Positions 24,407-32,989 of a DNA stretch of 64,000 bases are shown here, one piece after another. A program made the position numbers and the translations under genes. Below the pieces are notes generated by a model. That model worked only from the letters and a program-made list of their open reading frames with translations. It did no database searches and was not told where the DNA came from. This DNA comes from Pseudoruegeria sp. SK021 (lineage in GTDB: Bacteria > Pseudomonadota > Alphaproteobacteria > Rhodobacterales > Rhodobacteraceae). The stretch spans positions 19,700 through 83,699 of the forward strand of contig NZ_MTBG01000015.1 in NCBI RefSeq assembly GCF_002119405.1, read 5' to 3'. How positions within the stretch are numbered: position 1 is the stretch's first letter; each line of letters starts with the position of its first letter.

Positions 24407-25447
24407 TTAGATGCGGCGGACAATCTGGTCCGAGACCAGTGCATCAAGGTCGGGAATGCCGCCAATCCGGTCATTGGCGACAAGGAATTCCGACTGTATG
24501 AGCAACGACTTGTTTAGCAGACCGCTGGAATAGACCTCTTTTATCTCGTCGGTGTCGAAGTAGAAATAGTTGTTCAGAAGCGGCTCGACATCCGCAGCTG
24601 TGACGCCTGCCCGTCCAATTTTGGACTGCCATGCCACCATGCGTTCGACAACGGCGGCGTTGTCGTTGCGCAGCATCGGCACGGCATCCCGGTGGAAGGC
24701 TGCGACCGCAAGGGTCAATGCCTCGGTCTTGGCGTCGATTGCGGGCTGGGTGCTCATCAGCACATCCATGATGCTGGGGCGGGTCCCAATGGGCAGGGTA
24801 GAGCCGTCAACGATCATGCTGGCGTTGGGCAGGGCCTCGAAGATCAGCTTGCGCGAAGTGGCCAGCGGCACATTGGCGTCGACGGCCCCGGCGACCAAGG
24901 CGGCCTGACCGTCGATCGGTTCCATGTTGATGCGTTGCAGCGGCATGTCGCCCAAGCCTTCGGCCTTCAAGACCGTGTCGAGGAAGAAGTCGAAGTTTGA
25001 CCCTGAGGTGACGGCGATCCGCTTGCCTTCAAGATCTGCAAGGGTGTTCAGCCCCTCACGGCCAACAATGGTGAACAGGCCGCTGGCATCGCCGCAGACC
25101 GAGATTTCGCGGAAATCTGCGACCTTGCGATACATCGCGGCAAGTGGCGGCACAGAGCCGACGGTGACGGCATCCACCGATCCGCCGATCATGGCTTCAA
25201 TTGCAGGCGGGCCAGACGGGAATACGCTGAATTCGATGTCGAGCCCCGGGGCAAACCCCTGATCCTGCACCAGCCAGTAAAGGCCAAAGGAATAGGCCGG
25301 AATGATCCCGATCTTTAGGGTCTCGTTCGCGGCATGGGCCTTTCCAGCAAAAAAGGTCGGGGCAGCCAGCGTGGTTGCGGCCATGGTCGCCGCGCCTGCC
25401 CGCAGCAGGCTGCGGCGGCTGATATAGCTGTTTCTAGGGTTCGCCAT
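24407..25447 (-). CDS. ABC importer substrate-binding protein, SsuA/TauA-like, Tat-exported
   Basis: 346 aa. A twin-arginine signal (SRRSLLRAGAA) and hydrophobic region up to KAHA are followed by LKIGIIPAYSFGLYWL, the usual start of NMT1/SsuA-type binding proteins. Further hallmarks are GGSVDAVTVGS and GKRIAVTSGSNFDFFL. The ribosome site GGGAGGAGAATCC precedes the ATG. It delivers a small organic anion to the permease; a sulfate ester is the best guess from context. Confidence 0.9.
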   Translation of the reverse strand: MANPRNSYISRRSLLRAGAATMAATTLAAPTFFAGKAHAANETLKIGIIPAYSFGLYWLVQDQGFAPGLDIEFSVFPSGPPAIEAMIGGSVDAVTVGSVPPLAAMYRKVADFREISVCGDASGLFTIVGREGLNTLADLEGKRIAVTSGSNFDFFLDTVLKAEGLGDMPLQRINMEPIDGQAALVAGAVDANVPLATSRKLIFEALPNASMIVDGSTLPIGTRPSIMDVLMSTQPAIDAKTEALTLAVAAFHRDAVPMLRNDNAAVVERMVAWQSKIGRAGVTAADVEPLLNNYFYFDTDEIKEVYSSGLLNKSLLIQSEFLVANDRIGGIPDLDALVSDQIVRRI

Positions 25448-25504
25448 TTGGATTCTCCTCCCGTCATCCAGAGTGAGTCGGTGCGCTTCGTGCCCGATTC
25501 ACTA

Positions 25505-25522
25505 ATCTAGGTATAACTAGAT
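25505..25522. promoter_or_regulatory. 18-bp near-perfect palindrome, candidate HutC/GntR operator
   Basis: The sequence ATCTAGGTATAACTAGAT is symmetric except for one base pair position in each arm and has a TATA centre. It lies between the divergent starts of the importer binding protein (25447) and the sulfatase (25673). The GG-TATA-type core resembles sites of HutC-subfamily regulators such as YvoA/NagR, and the only such regulator nearby is encoded at 21664-22500. Confidence 0.65.
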
Positions 25523-25672
25523 CTTTGTCCTTTTCAAACGAAAAATTTCGCGCTAAACCGCATTATCGGCTTTCTGGTAATACTCAGAAAGAATCGCAAA
25601 TTTTTCGCCCCATTGCGTAACGCGCGTCCTGAATAGGCGTGGCTGGCGATGGGGCAGCCGGGGAGAGAGATC

Positions 25673-27238
25673 ATGAACATCATCCTGATTCTAGTCGACA
25701 GCCTGAACAAAGAGGCATTGAGCTGCTATAACCCCGACACGCGGTGCCGGACGCCAAATATTGATGCGCTGGCCGAACGCGCCTGTGTGTTCGACAACCA
25801 CTATATTGGCAGCTTGCCCTGTATGCCGGCCCGGCGCGAGATTTTTACCGGACGCAAGGAATTCATGTGGCGCCCGTGGGGGCCGCTAGAAGTCTTCGAT
25901 CCGCGTTTGCCGCGCGAAGTGCAGGCCCAAGGCTACAACACCGGGATGGTGACCGACCACTACCACTACTGGGAGGAGACGGCGAACGGCTATGTCCAGG
26001 GCTTCCAGTCGCTCGAGATGATCCGCGGGCATGAAACCGACTTCTACCGCCTGCCCGATACCAAGGGCGAGGTGCCGAAATGGGTCGAGAAAATGAGCGA
26101 ATATCGCTCGCCCTATCACATGCGGCAGTATTACGAGAACGTGAAGGAATTCGGCGGCGAGGAAGACTTCTTCCCGGCCAAGACCTTCACGGCGGCGGCG
26201 GACTGGTTGGATCGGTATGCAGATCGCGGCCCGTTCTTCCTTCAGGTTGAAACCTTTGATGTGCACGAGCCCTTCCATGTGCCCGAACCCTATGCCTCAA
26301 TGTACACGGACGGGATCGAAGGCACCGCGGACGATCACAATATCTGGCCACCCTATCAGGTCTATGACGATCTGGATGCGTTCATGGAGCAGGCAGGCCC
26401 GGAAGAGTTGGCGCACCTGAAATCCCAATATTACGGCAAGACCTCCATGGTCGATAAATGGCTTGGGGTGTTTTTGGATAAGCTCGGTGAAAAGGGTCTC
26501 TGGGAAGATACGCTTGTCATCTTCACCACGGATCACGGTCATGATCTGGGCGAGCGCGGGCATTTCGGCAAGCAGTACCCGCATTACGACAGCCACGCCA
26601 ACATTCCGATGATCGTCTGGCACCCGGCCGCAGAAAATGGGGGGAGGCGCATCAGTGAACTGACCCAGACGGTCGATATTTTCTCGACCATCATTGAAGC
26701 ATCGGGCGGCACCCCCCCTGACAGCACCCGCCATTCGCGCAGTTTCCTGCCCTTGCTGGAAGATGGCAAAGGGCAGCGCGAACAGGCGATTTATGGCACG
26801 TACGGGCAGGGGGCCTGCATCTCGGACGGGACGTGGACCCTGTTTAAGTCGCCGGAAAAGGGCAAGCCCCTCTACACCTATTCCACCATGATCACGCGGC
26901 CCCTTTTGGTGGACAACCCGGTTGACGGACGGGTCGGCGCGATGCCGCCCGAGCCGATCGCGACCGGAAAATTTGATCCGACGGTTCCGTTCCCGATGTG
27001 GAAAACGCCGATCACCATCGATCCGCGCACCTATGAGAACTTCCTTTTCAACCGTGAGACCGACCCGGGCCAAGAGGTCAATTTGTGGGAAGCCGAGCCC
27101 GAACAGCGGGCGCGGATGTTGGCCCTCTTGCGGCTGCGACTGGACGAGGAAGGCTATCCTGCCGAACAGATGGATCGTCTTGGCTTGTCTGATGTCACCC
27201 CCGCGATGGTCCAGCCGGTTGCCGTTCCGGCTGGGTAG
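25673..27238 (+). CDS. Cytoplasmic Cys-type sulfatase (formylglycine-dependent)
   Basis: 521 aa from the ATG at 25673; an ATG eight codons upstream is open but the protein aligns with sulfatases from MNIILILVDS. The full sulfatase signature is visible: C50-M-P-A-R54 with T59-G-R61, so C50 is the residue converted to formylglycine by the FGE encoded at 20680. Metal and active-site parts include D9 and TDHGHDLGERGHFGK. Only one Asp is present in the first metal motif, where many arylsulfatases have two. There is no signal peptide, so the ester must be imported first. Substrate unknown. Confidence 0.9.
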   Translation: MNIILILVDSLNKEALSCYNPDTRCRTPNIDALAERACVFDNHYIGSLPCMPARREIFTGRKEFMWRPWGPLEVFDPRLPREVQAQGYNTGMVTDHYHYWEETANGYVQGFQSLEMIRGHETDFYRLPDTKGEVPKWVEKMSEYRSPYHMRQYYENVKEFGGEEDFFPAKTFTAAADWLDRYADRGPFFLQVETFDVHEPFHVPEPYASMYTDGIEGTADDHNIWPPYQVYDDLDAFMEQAGPEELAHLKSQYYGKTSMVDKWLGVFLDKLGEKGLWEDTLVIFTTDHGHDLGERGHFGKQYPHYDSHANIPMIVWHPAAENGGRRISELTQTVDIFSTIIEASGGTPPDSTRHSRSFLPLLEDGKGQREQAIYGTYGQGACISDGTWTLFKSPEKGKPLYTYSTMITRPLLVDNPVDGRVGAMPPEPIATGKFDPTVPFPMWKTPITIDPRTYENFLFNRETDPGQEVNLWEAEPEQRARMLALLRLRLDEEGYPAEQMDRLGLSDVTPAMVQPVAVPAG

Positions 27239-27357
27239 GCTTGATGGCGCGCCGTGACGGCTTGGCGGGAGTGACCCCGCCGATCGCGGATCGCGTCGTC
27301 GCTGGTGGTTGCTGGCCCTGCTGATGGCGCTGCCGCCTACCGATGTGCTGCCCCCGA

Positions 27358-27404
27358 CCCGGATGCCGGGGCCGGGGGGCACGGACCCGGCATCCGGGCA
27401 TTTT
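27358..27404 (+). terminator. Terminator after the sulfatase gene
   Basis: A perfect 13-bp stem (CCCGGATGCCGGG / CCCGGCATCCGGG) with a 15-base loop is followed by CATTTT. It lies about 120 bases after the sulfatase stop and 75 bases before the aldolase gene, so the aldolase may have its own promoter or be expressed by read-through. Confidence 0.75.
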
Positions 27405-27477
27405 CAGAATTTCGTTTCCGCAATCGGCCCGAGGCGGCGCGAATGGCGGACGGCAAACACGCACGGGAGGGACCTCA

Positions 27478-28131
27478 ATGCTGGACAACCGAACCGAAAC
27501 CGACAAGCGACAAGCAATCATCGATTGTTGTCTGAAGATGAATGCCTCGGGGCTGAATCAGGGCACGTCGGGCAATATCAGTTTGCGCCATGGTGACGGC
27601 CTGCTGATCACCCCGACAAGCCGCCCCTATGACAGCCTGACGCCTGAGGACATCGTCTTTCTTGACATGGACGGCACCGCCCATGGCCGCTGGAACCCGT
27701 CCAGCGAGTGGCGCTTTCACCGTGATATTCTGCAGGCGCGGCCGGATGAGAACGCGGTGTTGCATGCCCATCCGACGTTCTGCACGACGCTGTCGATCAT
27801 GGGCAAACCGATCCCGCCGCTGCACTACATGGTCGCGGTCTTTGGCGGGCCAGACATTCGCTGCGCCCCCTATGCGATCTACGGATCGGCGGCTCTGTCG
27901 CGCTTGGCCTTAGAGGCCTTGGAGGGCCGCAAAGCCTGCCTTTTGGCCCATCACGGCATGATCGCCGTTGGCCGCGATCTGGATCAGGCCTTCTGGCTGG
28001 CCGACGAGTTGGAAACGCTGGCCCGACAATACCACGGCTGCCTGCAGCTTGGCGCGCCGCCACTGCTGAGCGCGCAACAGATCCAAGACGTCATCGACAA
28101 AATCGCCGGCTACGGCCTGAGCGACGATTAG
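27478..28131 (+). CDS. Class II aldolase/adducin-family protein (fuculose-phosphate aldolase-like)
   Basis: 217 aa from the ATG at 27478, which follows GGGAGGGACCTCA. Zinc-site motifs are HAHPTF with its two histidines and the later LLAHHGM. The acid residue sits in SSEWRFH, and the N-terminal phosphate-binding loop is NQGTSGNIS. The family cleaves or epimerises sugar phosphates such as L-fuculose-1-phosphate, or decarboxylates related compounds. It starts a run of enzyme genes with a PfkB kinase 13 bp downstream, consistent with a kinase-aldolase pair. Confidence 0.88.
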   Translation: MLDNRTETDKRQAIIDCCLKMNASGLNQGTSGNISLRHGDGLLITPTSRPYDSLTPEDIVFLDMDGTAHGRWNPSSEWRFHRDILQARPDENAVLHAHPTFCTTLSIMGKPIPPLHYMVAVFGGPDIRCAPYAIYGSAALSRLALEALEGRKACLLAHHGMIAVGRDLDQAFWLADELETLARQYHGCLQLGAPPLLSAQQIQDVIDKIAGYGLSDD

Positions 28132-28144
28132 AGGAGGATACGCT

Positions 28145-29110
28145 TTGCCAACTTATGATTTCAGCGCCGTCGGCTTTTTGGTGCTTGATGTGCTCGGCCG
28201 TTATGCCGAAGACCTGCCGCCCCCGGGTGGGGCGACCTTTATCGACGAGATCACCATGACGGTCGCCGGAACTGCGGGGGCGACGGCGATGGATTGCGCG
28301 ATCCTTGGGCTGAACGGCCAGATCGCGGCCCGGATCGGGCGCGACGCCATGGGCGATTTCTTGGCGGCAGACATGGCGAGGGTCGGTCTGAACCTTGATC
28401 TTCTCCAGCGTGACGCCACCGTCCAGACCTCGTGCAGCATGTTGCCGATCCGTCCGAACGGGGTGCGTTCGGCCTTTTTCGTGCCGGGCACCAGCGCGAC
28501 CTTCCTGCCAACCGCAGCCGAGGTTGATCAGATCTTGGATGCCCGCATCATCCATCTTGGCGGAACCGGTTTTCTGGATGCCTTTGACGGGGCCCCCTCG
28601 GTGGAGTTGCTGAAACGCGCTAAGGCACTGGGGCGCAACACGGTTTTCGATTTGATCCAAGCCAATGCCGAGACGGTGGCCAAGGTGCTGCCGCTCTTGC
28701 CCCATATCGATTATTTCATCCCCTCGATCCACGAGGCGGCGGCAATGGCGGGCGACACCGACCCGGCCGCCGTGGCGCGTTGGTTCAAGGCCCGCGGCGT
28801 CAAGAACGCGATCCTGACGCTGGAGGGCGACGGGGTCTATGTCGATCCTGCCGACGGTGCGCCGTTCCATCTGCCGTCGCATCAAATCGACGTGGTCGAC
28901 ACCACCGGTTGCGGTGACAGCTTTACGGCTGGGATCATTGTCGGCTTGGCCAAGGGCTGGCCCCTGCGGGACTGTGCCCGGTTCGCCAATACCGTGGCCG
29001 CCCATGTGGCGCTTGGCCTTGGCTCGCAAGGGCGGCTGACCGCATTCGACGACACACGCGCCGCCATGGACAGCTGGCCGCTGCGCGAACTTCAGGGAGA
29101 ATTGGTATGA
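28145..29110 (+). CDS. PfkB-family carbohydrate kinase
   Basis: 321 aa, started by TTG at 28145. The start is fixed by an excellent GAGGAGG ribosome site 6 bases upstream and by the family N-terminus. The catalytic motif reads DTTGCGDSFTAG, with Cys where GAGD is usual but the catalytic Asp kept. GGATFIDE near residue 30 is the sugar-binding region. It phosphorylates a sugar, ketose or sugar acid using ATP. The SDR start overlaps its stop by 4 bp. Confidence 0.88.
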   Translation: MPTYDFSAVGFLVLDVLGRYAEDLPPPGGATFIDEITMTVAGTAGATAMDCAILGLNGQIAARIGRDAMGDFLAADMARVGLNLDLLQRDATVQTSCSMLPIRPNGVRSAFFVPGTSATFLPTAAEVDQILDARIIHLGGTGFLDAFDGAPSVELLKRAKALGRNTVFDLIQANAETVAKVLPLLPHIDYFIPSIHEAAAMAGDTDPAAVARWFKARGVKNAILTLEGDGVYVDPADGAPFHLPSHQIDVVDTTGCGDSFTAGIIVGLAKGWPLRDCARFANTVAAHVALGLGSQGRLTAFDDTRAAMDSWPLRELQGELV

Positions 29111-29850
29111 TACTTGCAGGTAAAACCGCGTTCGTGACGGGCGCATCGCGTGGGATCGGGGCGGCTATCGCTGTCGGTTTGGCGGAAAACGGCGCCGATT
29201 TGGTGATCAGCGACCTGCCCCAGCAAGCCGCCGATTTGGACAAGGTGCTGGGCCGCATTACCGCGACTGGGCGCACGGGCCGCATTCTGCATCTCGACGT
29301 AACGGACAAGGCGGCGATTGAGGCGGCGGTGGCCGAGGTCGGCCAGATCGACATCTTGGTGAACAACGCCGGGATTCTGATCCCGAAGCGGCTGGAAGAT
29401 CTGGATGAAAAAACCTGGGATGCGCATTTCAATGTGAATGCCAAAGGGGTGCTTCTGGTCAGCAACGCGGTTCTGCCGCAAATGCGGGCGCGCAAGGCCG
29501 GACGCATCATCAACATCGCCTCGATTGCGGCCCGGCAAGGGGTTCCGACACAGGGCCATTACGCGGCGACCAAGGCTGTCGATCTGACCCTGACCCGGGT
29601 GTATGCGCAAGAGACCGGCATGGATGGCATCACGGTCAACGCGATCTGTCCGGGCATCATTCTGACCGAGATGGGCAAAGAGAACCTTGGCAGTCAAGCG
29701 GCGATGGATCACTGGTCAAACGTTGCGGCCTTGAAGCGGCTGGGCGATCCTGATGACATCGTCGGACCGGCGGTTTTCTTTGCGTCTGACATGTCCCGTT
29801 TTGTCACCGGTCAGGCGTTGAACGTCTGCGGCGGCATCTATTTCCACTGA
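29107..29850 (+). CDS. Short-chain dehydrogenase/reductase
   Basis: 247 aa classical SDR. Cofactor loop TGASRGIG, NNAG after beta-4, catalytic Ser in NIASIAA and Tyr/Lys in YAATKA are all intact. The gene overlaps the PfkB stop by 4 bp and the next gene begins 8 bp after its stop. It probably oxidises a hydroxyl of a sugar or alcohol before phosphorylation, but the substrate cannot be told. Confidence 0.88.
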   Translation: MILAGKTAFVTGASRGIGAAIAVGLAENGADLVISDLPQQAADLDKVLGRITATGRTGRILHLDVTDKAAIEAAVAEVGQIDILVNNAGILIPKRLEDLDEKTWDAHFNVNAKGVLLVSNAVLPQMRARKAGRIINIASIAARQGVPTQGHYAATKAVDLTLTRVYAQETGMDGITVNAICPGIILTEMGKENLGSQAAMDHWSNVAALKRLGDPDDIVGPAVFFASDMSRFVTGQALNVCGGIYFH

Positions 29851-29857
29851 GGTCGCG

Positions 29858-31294
29858 ATGCAACAGGTCGCAATCATCGGCGCGGGTCCGGGCGGCATTG
29901 CTGCCGCCCGCTGGCTCAAGGCGCAAGGCTTCGCCCCGCGTATGTTCGAGGCACATACGGCCCCCGGAGGGCAATGGGCCCCGGACAATCCCAATAGCGG
30001 CATCTGGCCGGGCATGGTGACCAACACGTTCAGCGAAGCCACGCGCTTTTCCGACCAGCCTTGGCCCGAGGGCACGCCGCTATTTCCCCATAACGCCCAA
30101 GTGCTGGCCTATATGCGGCGCTATGCCGAGGCGCATGGCTTGCTGGCCGATGCCACATTCGGCTGCCGACTGACCGGGATCGCACAAGAGGACGGCGGCT
30201 ATGCCCTGACCTTCACACAGGATGGCGCGACACGGACCGAGTATTTTCCGCGTGTCGTCATCGCCTGCGGCCGGTTCAACACCCCGGTTCTGCCGCCGAT
30301 CCCCGGTGCGGATCGCTTTACAGGCGCGTGCGGGATCGTTCACAGTTTCGATTACAAGGACCCGGACCTTTACCGGGGGCGGCATGTGATCGTAGCTGGG
30401 GGCTCAATCTCCGCGCTAGAGATCGCCTCAGATCTGGCGATGCTCGGCGCCGCGTCGGTCCATCTGACCCAGCGGCGGCAACGCTACGTCAATCCGAAGA
30501 TGATCACGGGCGTGCCACTGGAATACTATGCCTTCACCTATGACCGGGCTGTGTTGTGCCTCGGCGATGACAAGCAAGCGCTGGCCGCAAATGACGAAGC
30601 GTTGGTGCATCAGTATGCCGGTGATCCCAGCCGCTATGGTGCGCCGAATCCGCATCCCGAGTTTCGCCGCGCCGGTGTCACCGGCTCGCAGCATTACCTG
30701 AACCTCGTGGCCGAGGGCCGGGTCATCCCAGCGCCATGGATCACCGCGATTGACGGTCGCCGGGTGACCTTTGAGGATGGGCATACCATTGAGGCCGATG
30801 GCATCGTGGCGGGCACCGGATTTGCGTTGAACCTGCCGTTCCTGTCTGAGCCGATGCGCCAGACTTTGGCGGTAACCGACAGCGCCATGATGCTAGACGA
30901 GTTCACGTTTCATCCGGATCTTCCCGGGTTGGCCTTCATGGGGATGTGGTCTCAGATGGGGTCGTATCCCGTTCCGCTGGAACAGCAGGCCCGGTTTCTG
31001 GCCTATACATGGGGCGGTGTCATCCCGCGCGATGCGGCTCAAATGCGCGCCGGTGTGGCCGCCTGTGCCACCGAGGGGCATCATCTAGGCTATCGGCGGC
31101 AAAATGAGATGGCCCTTCGCTTTGCGCGTCTGTGCGGCACGGACCCTGCCGGTCAGGTGGACCCAGATCTGATGCGCCGCTTGCGCCAAAGCGCCACCAC
31201 CGGGGTGATGTACCGACTGGCGGGGCCAGACGCGTTGCCGGATGGGCCTGACGCTTTCACCGCGCAATTTGACCGATACGGACCTGCGGCCTGA
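29858..31294 (+). CDS. Flavin-containing monooxygenase-like FAD/NADPH protein
   Basis: 478 aa. An N-terminal FAD motif GAGPGG, a second Rossmann motif VAGGSISALE for NADPH and the segment FTGACGIVHSFDY are visible. That segment resembles the FMO/BVMO fingerprint but has a two-residue longer spacing. Such enzymes oxygenate amines, sulfides or ketones, or oxidise alcohol carbons. It is followed 26 bases later by an aldehyde dehydrogenase, suggesting an oxygenation-then-oxidation sequence. It might act on the aglycone or side chain released by the sulfatase. Confidence 0.82.
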   Translation: MQQVAIIGAGPGGIAAARWLKAQGFAPRMFEAHTAPGGQWAPDNPNSGIWPGMVTNTFSEATRFSDQPWPEGTPLFPHNAQVLAYMRRYAEAHGLLADATFGCRLTGIAQEDGGYALTFTQDGATRTEYFPRVVIACGRFNTPVLPPIPGADRFTGACGIVHSFDYKDPDLYRGRHVIVAGGSISALEIASDLAMLGAASVHLTQRRQRYVNPKMITGVPLEYYAFTYDRAVLCLGDDKQALAANDEALVHQYAGDPSRYGAPNPHPEFRRAGVTGSQHYLNLVAEGRVIPAPWITAIDGRRVTFEDGHTIEADGIVAGTGFALNLPFLSEPMRQTLAVTDSAMMLDEFTFHPDLPGLAFMGMWSQMGSYPVPLEQQARFLAYTWGGVIPRDAAQMRAGVAACATEGHHLGYRRQNEMALRFARLCGTDPAGQVDPDLMRRLRQSATTGVMYRLAGPDALPDGPDAFTAQFDRYGPAA

Positions 31295-31319
31295 TCCGCG
31301 GTTAGAGGAGAACAAAGCA

Positions 31320-32738
31320 ATGCAATTGGACAAGTTTTATATTGGCGGCACATGGGTTGCGCCCCAGACCACCGACACCCACGCGCTGATCAATCCCGCC
31401 ACCGAAGAGCAGATTGCAGCGATCCCTATGGGCGGAACTGCCGATGTAGATGCTGCGGTCGCCGCCGCCCGGGCGGCGTTCGGCACATGGTCGCGCACAA
31501 CGCCGGCAGAACGGTTGCAGCTGCTGCGCCGCCTGCTGGAGCTGTATAACGGCGCTTATGACGAGATCGCGGATCTGATGGTGACTGAGATGGGCACCAC
31601 CCGGGCGTTTTCACGGGACGCGCAAGCCGCTGTGGGCCGAATGCATTTGGAAGCCGCGATCGACGCCCTGCAGGGCACGCAATTCGAAGAAATGCGCGGG
31701 TCCACCCTGATCTCGAAAGAACCGGTGGGCGTGTGCGCGTTGATCACGCCCTGGAACTGGCCGATGAACCAACTGGTGGTCAAGGTGGCTCCGGCGCTTG
31801 CGGCGGGCTGCACCATGATCGCAAAGCCGTCGGAATTCTCGCCGCTGTCGTCATTGCGCTTTGCCGAACTGGTGCATGAGGCGGGCATCCCTGCCGGGGT
31901 TTACAACCATCTGACAGGGCACGGCCATATTGCCGGCGACGCGCTGGCGCGTCATCCGGACGTTGATATGGTGTCGATCACCGGCTCGACCCGCGCAGGC
32001 GTGGCTGTGGCGAAATCGGCGGCCGACACGGTCAAGCGGGTGGCGCAGGAACTGGGCGGAAAGTCGGCCAATTTGATCTTGCCGGATGCCGATTTGGCCC
32101 GTGCGGTCCATGACGGCGTCAATGCTTGTTTCGTCAATTGCGGTCAGGCTTGCCGCGCCCCAGCCCGCATGTTGGTGCCTGCCGCGCGCATGGACGAGGT
32201 CAAAGCCATTGCCAAGGCCGCCGCCGAGGCGCATCGCGTTGGTGACCCCTGCAGCGATGTGGCGCTTGGCCCCGTGGTCAATGCCGCACAGTTCGACCGG
32301 ATTCAAAGCCTGATCGCAGCCGGGATCGCGGAAGGAGCAACCCTGGTTGCCGGCGGGCCGGGCCGTCCAGAGGGATTGAGCCGGGGCTATTATGTCCGCC
32401 CAACCGTCTTTGCTGACGTCACCAATGACATGACCATTGCGCGGGAAGAGATTTTTGGCCCGGTCCTGACGATCATTGGCTATGACACCGAGGATGACGC
32501 GATCCGGATCGCCAATGACACCGTTTACGGGCTGGCGGGCTATATCCAGACCCCGGATCTGGACAAGGCGCGGCGCATCGCCCGGCAGTTGCGGGTCGGG
32601 GCCATCTGGATCAACGGCGCGGATTGGGACGCGCAGGCCCCCTTTGGCGGTTACAAACAGTCAGGCAACGGCCGTGAACATGGCGCATGGGGATTGCATG
32701 ACTATCTGGAGGTCAAATCCACCGCCGGCTGGGCGTGA
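31320..32738 (+). CDS. NAD(P)-dependent aldehyde dehydrogenase
   Basis: 472 aa from the ATG at 31320, preceded by GAGGAG; an upstream in-frame start would overlap the previous gene. The catalytic general base E244 (QELGGKSA) and nucleophile C278 (GQAC) are present, with ITPWNWP and GSTRAG of the cofactor pocket. It converts an aldehyde to the acid. It is the last gene of the tight aldolase-kinase-SDR-FMO-ALDH run. Confidence 0.92.
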   Translation: MQLDKFYIGGTWVAPQTTDTHALINPATEEQIAAIPMGGTADVDAAVAAARAAFGTWSRTTPAERLQLLRRLLELYNGAYDEIADLMVTEMGTTRAFSRDAQAAVGRMHLEAAIDALQGTQFEEMRGSTLISKEPVGVCALITPWNWPMNQLVVKVAPALAAGCTMIAKPSEFSPLSSLRFAELVHEAGIPAGVYNHLTGHGHIAGDALARHPDVDMVSITGSTRAGVAVAKSAADTVKRVAQELGGKSANLILPDADLARAVHDGVNACFVNCGQACRAPARMLVPAARMDEVKAIAKAAAEAHRVGDPCSDVALGPVVNAAQFDRIQSLIAAGIAEGATLVAGGPGRPEGLSRGYYVRPTVFADVTNDMTIAREEIFGPVLTIIGYDTEDDAIRIANDTVYGLAGYIQTPDLDKARRIARQLRVGAIWINGADWDAQAPFGGYKQSGNGREHGAWGLHDYLEVKSTAGWA

Positions 32739-32989
32739 TCGCTGGCCGAGGTCGCCGCTGCCGTCTTGTTGAACGGCGCGGTGCCGGCCTTAATCAGGAC
32801 TGTTGCGTGCGTGTCGGCGTTTTGAAGCGCCAAGTGTGGTCATTTCGGTAAGCCCACAAGCGGCGTGCCACCCTCCCGAGACGTGTTCTGCTTCTGGACA
32901 AAACGGCGGCGCGATGGCGGGCCATTCCGGGGTTGCAGCGGCGCGGTCCGGCAAGGCATGGTCAGGGATATTTCAACCGGAGGCCCGCG

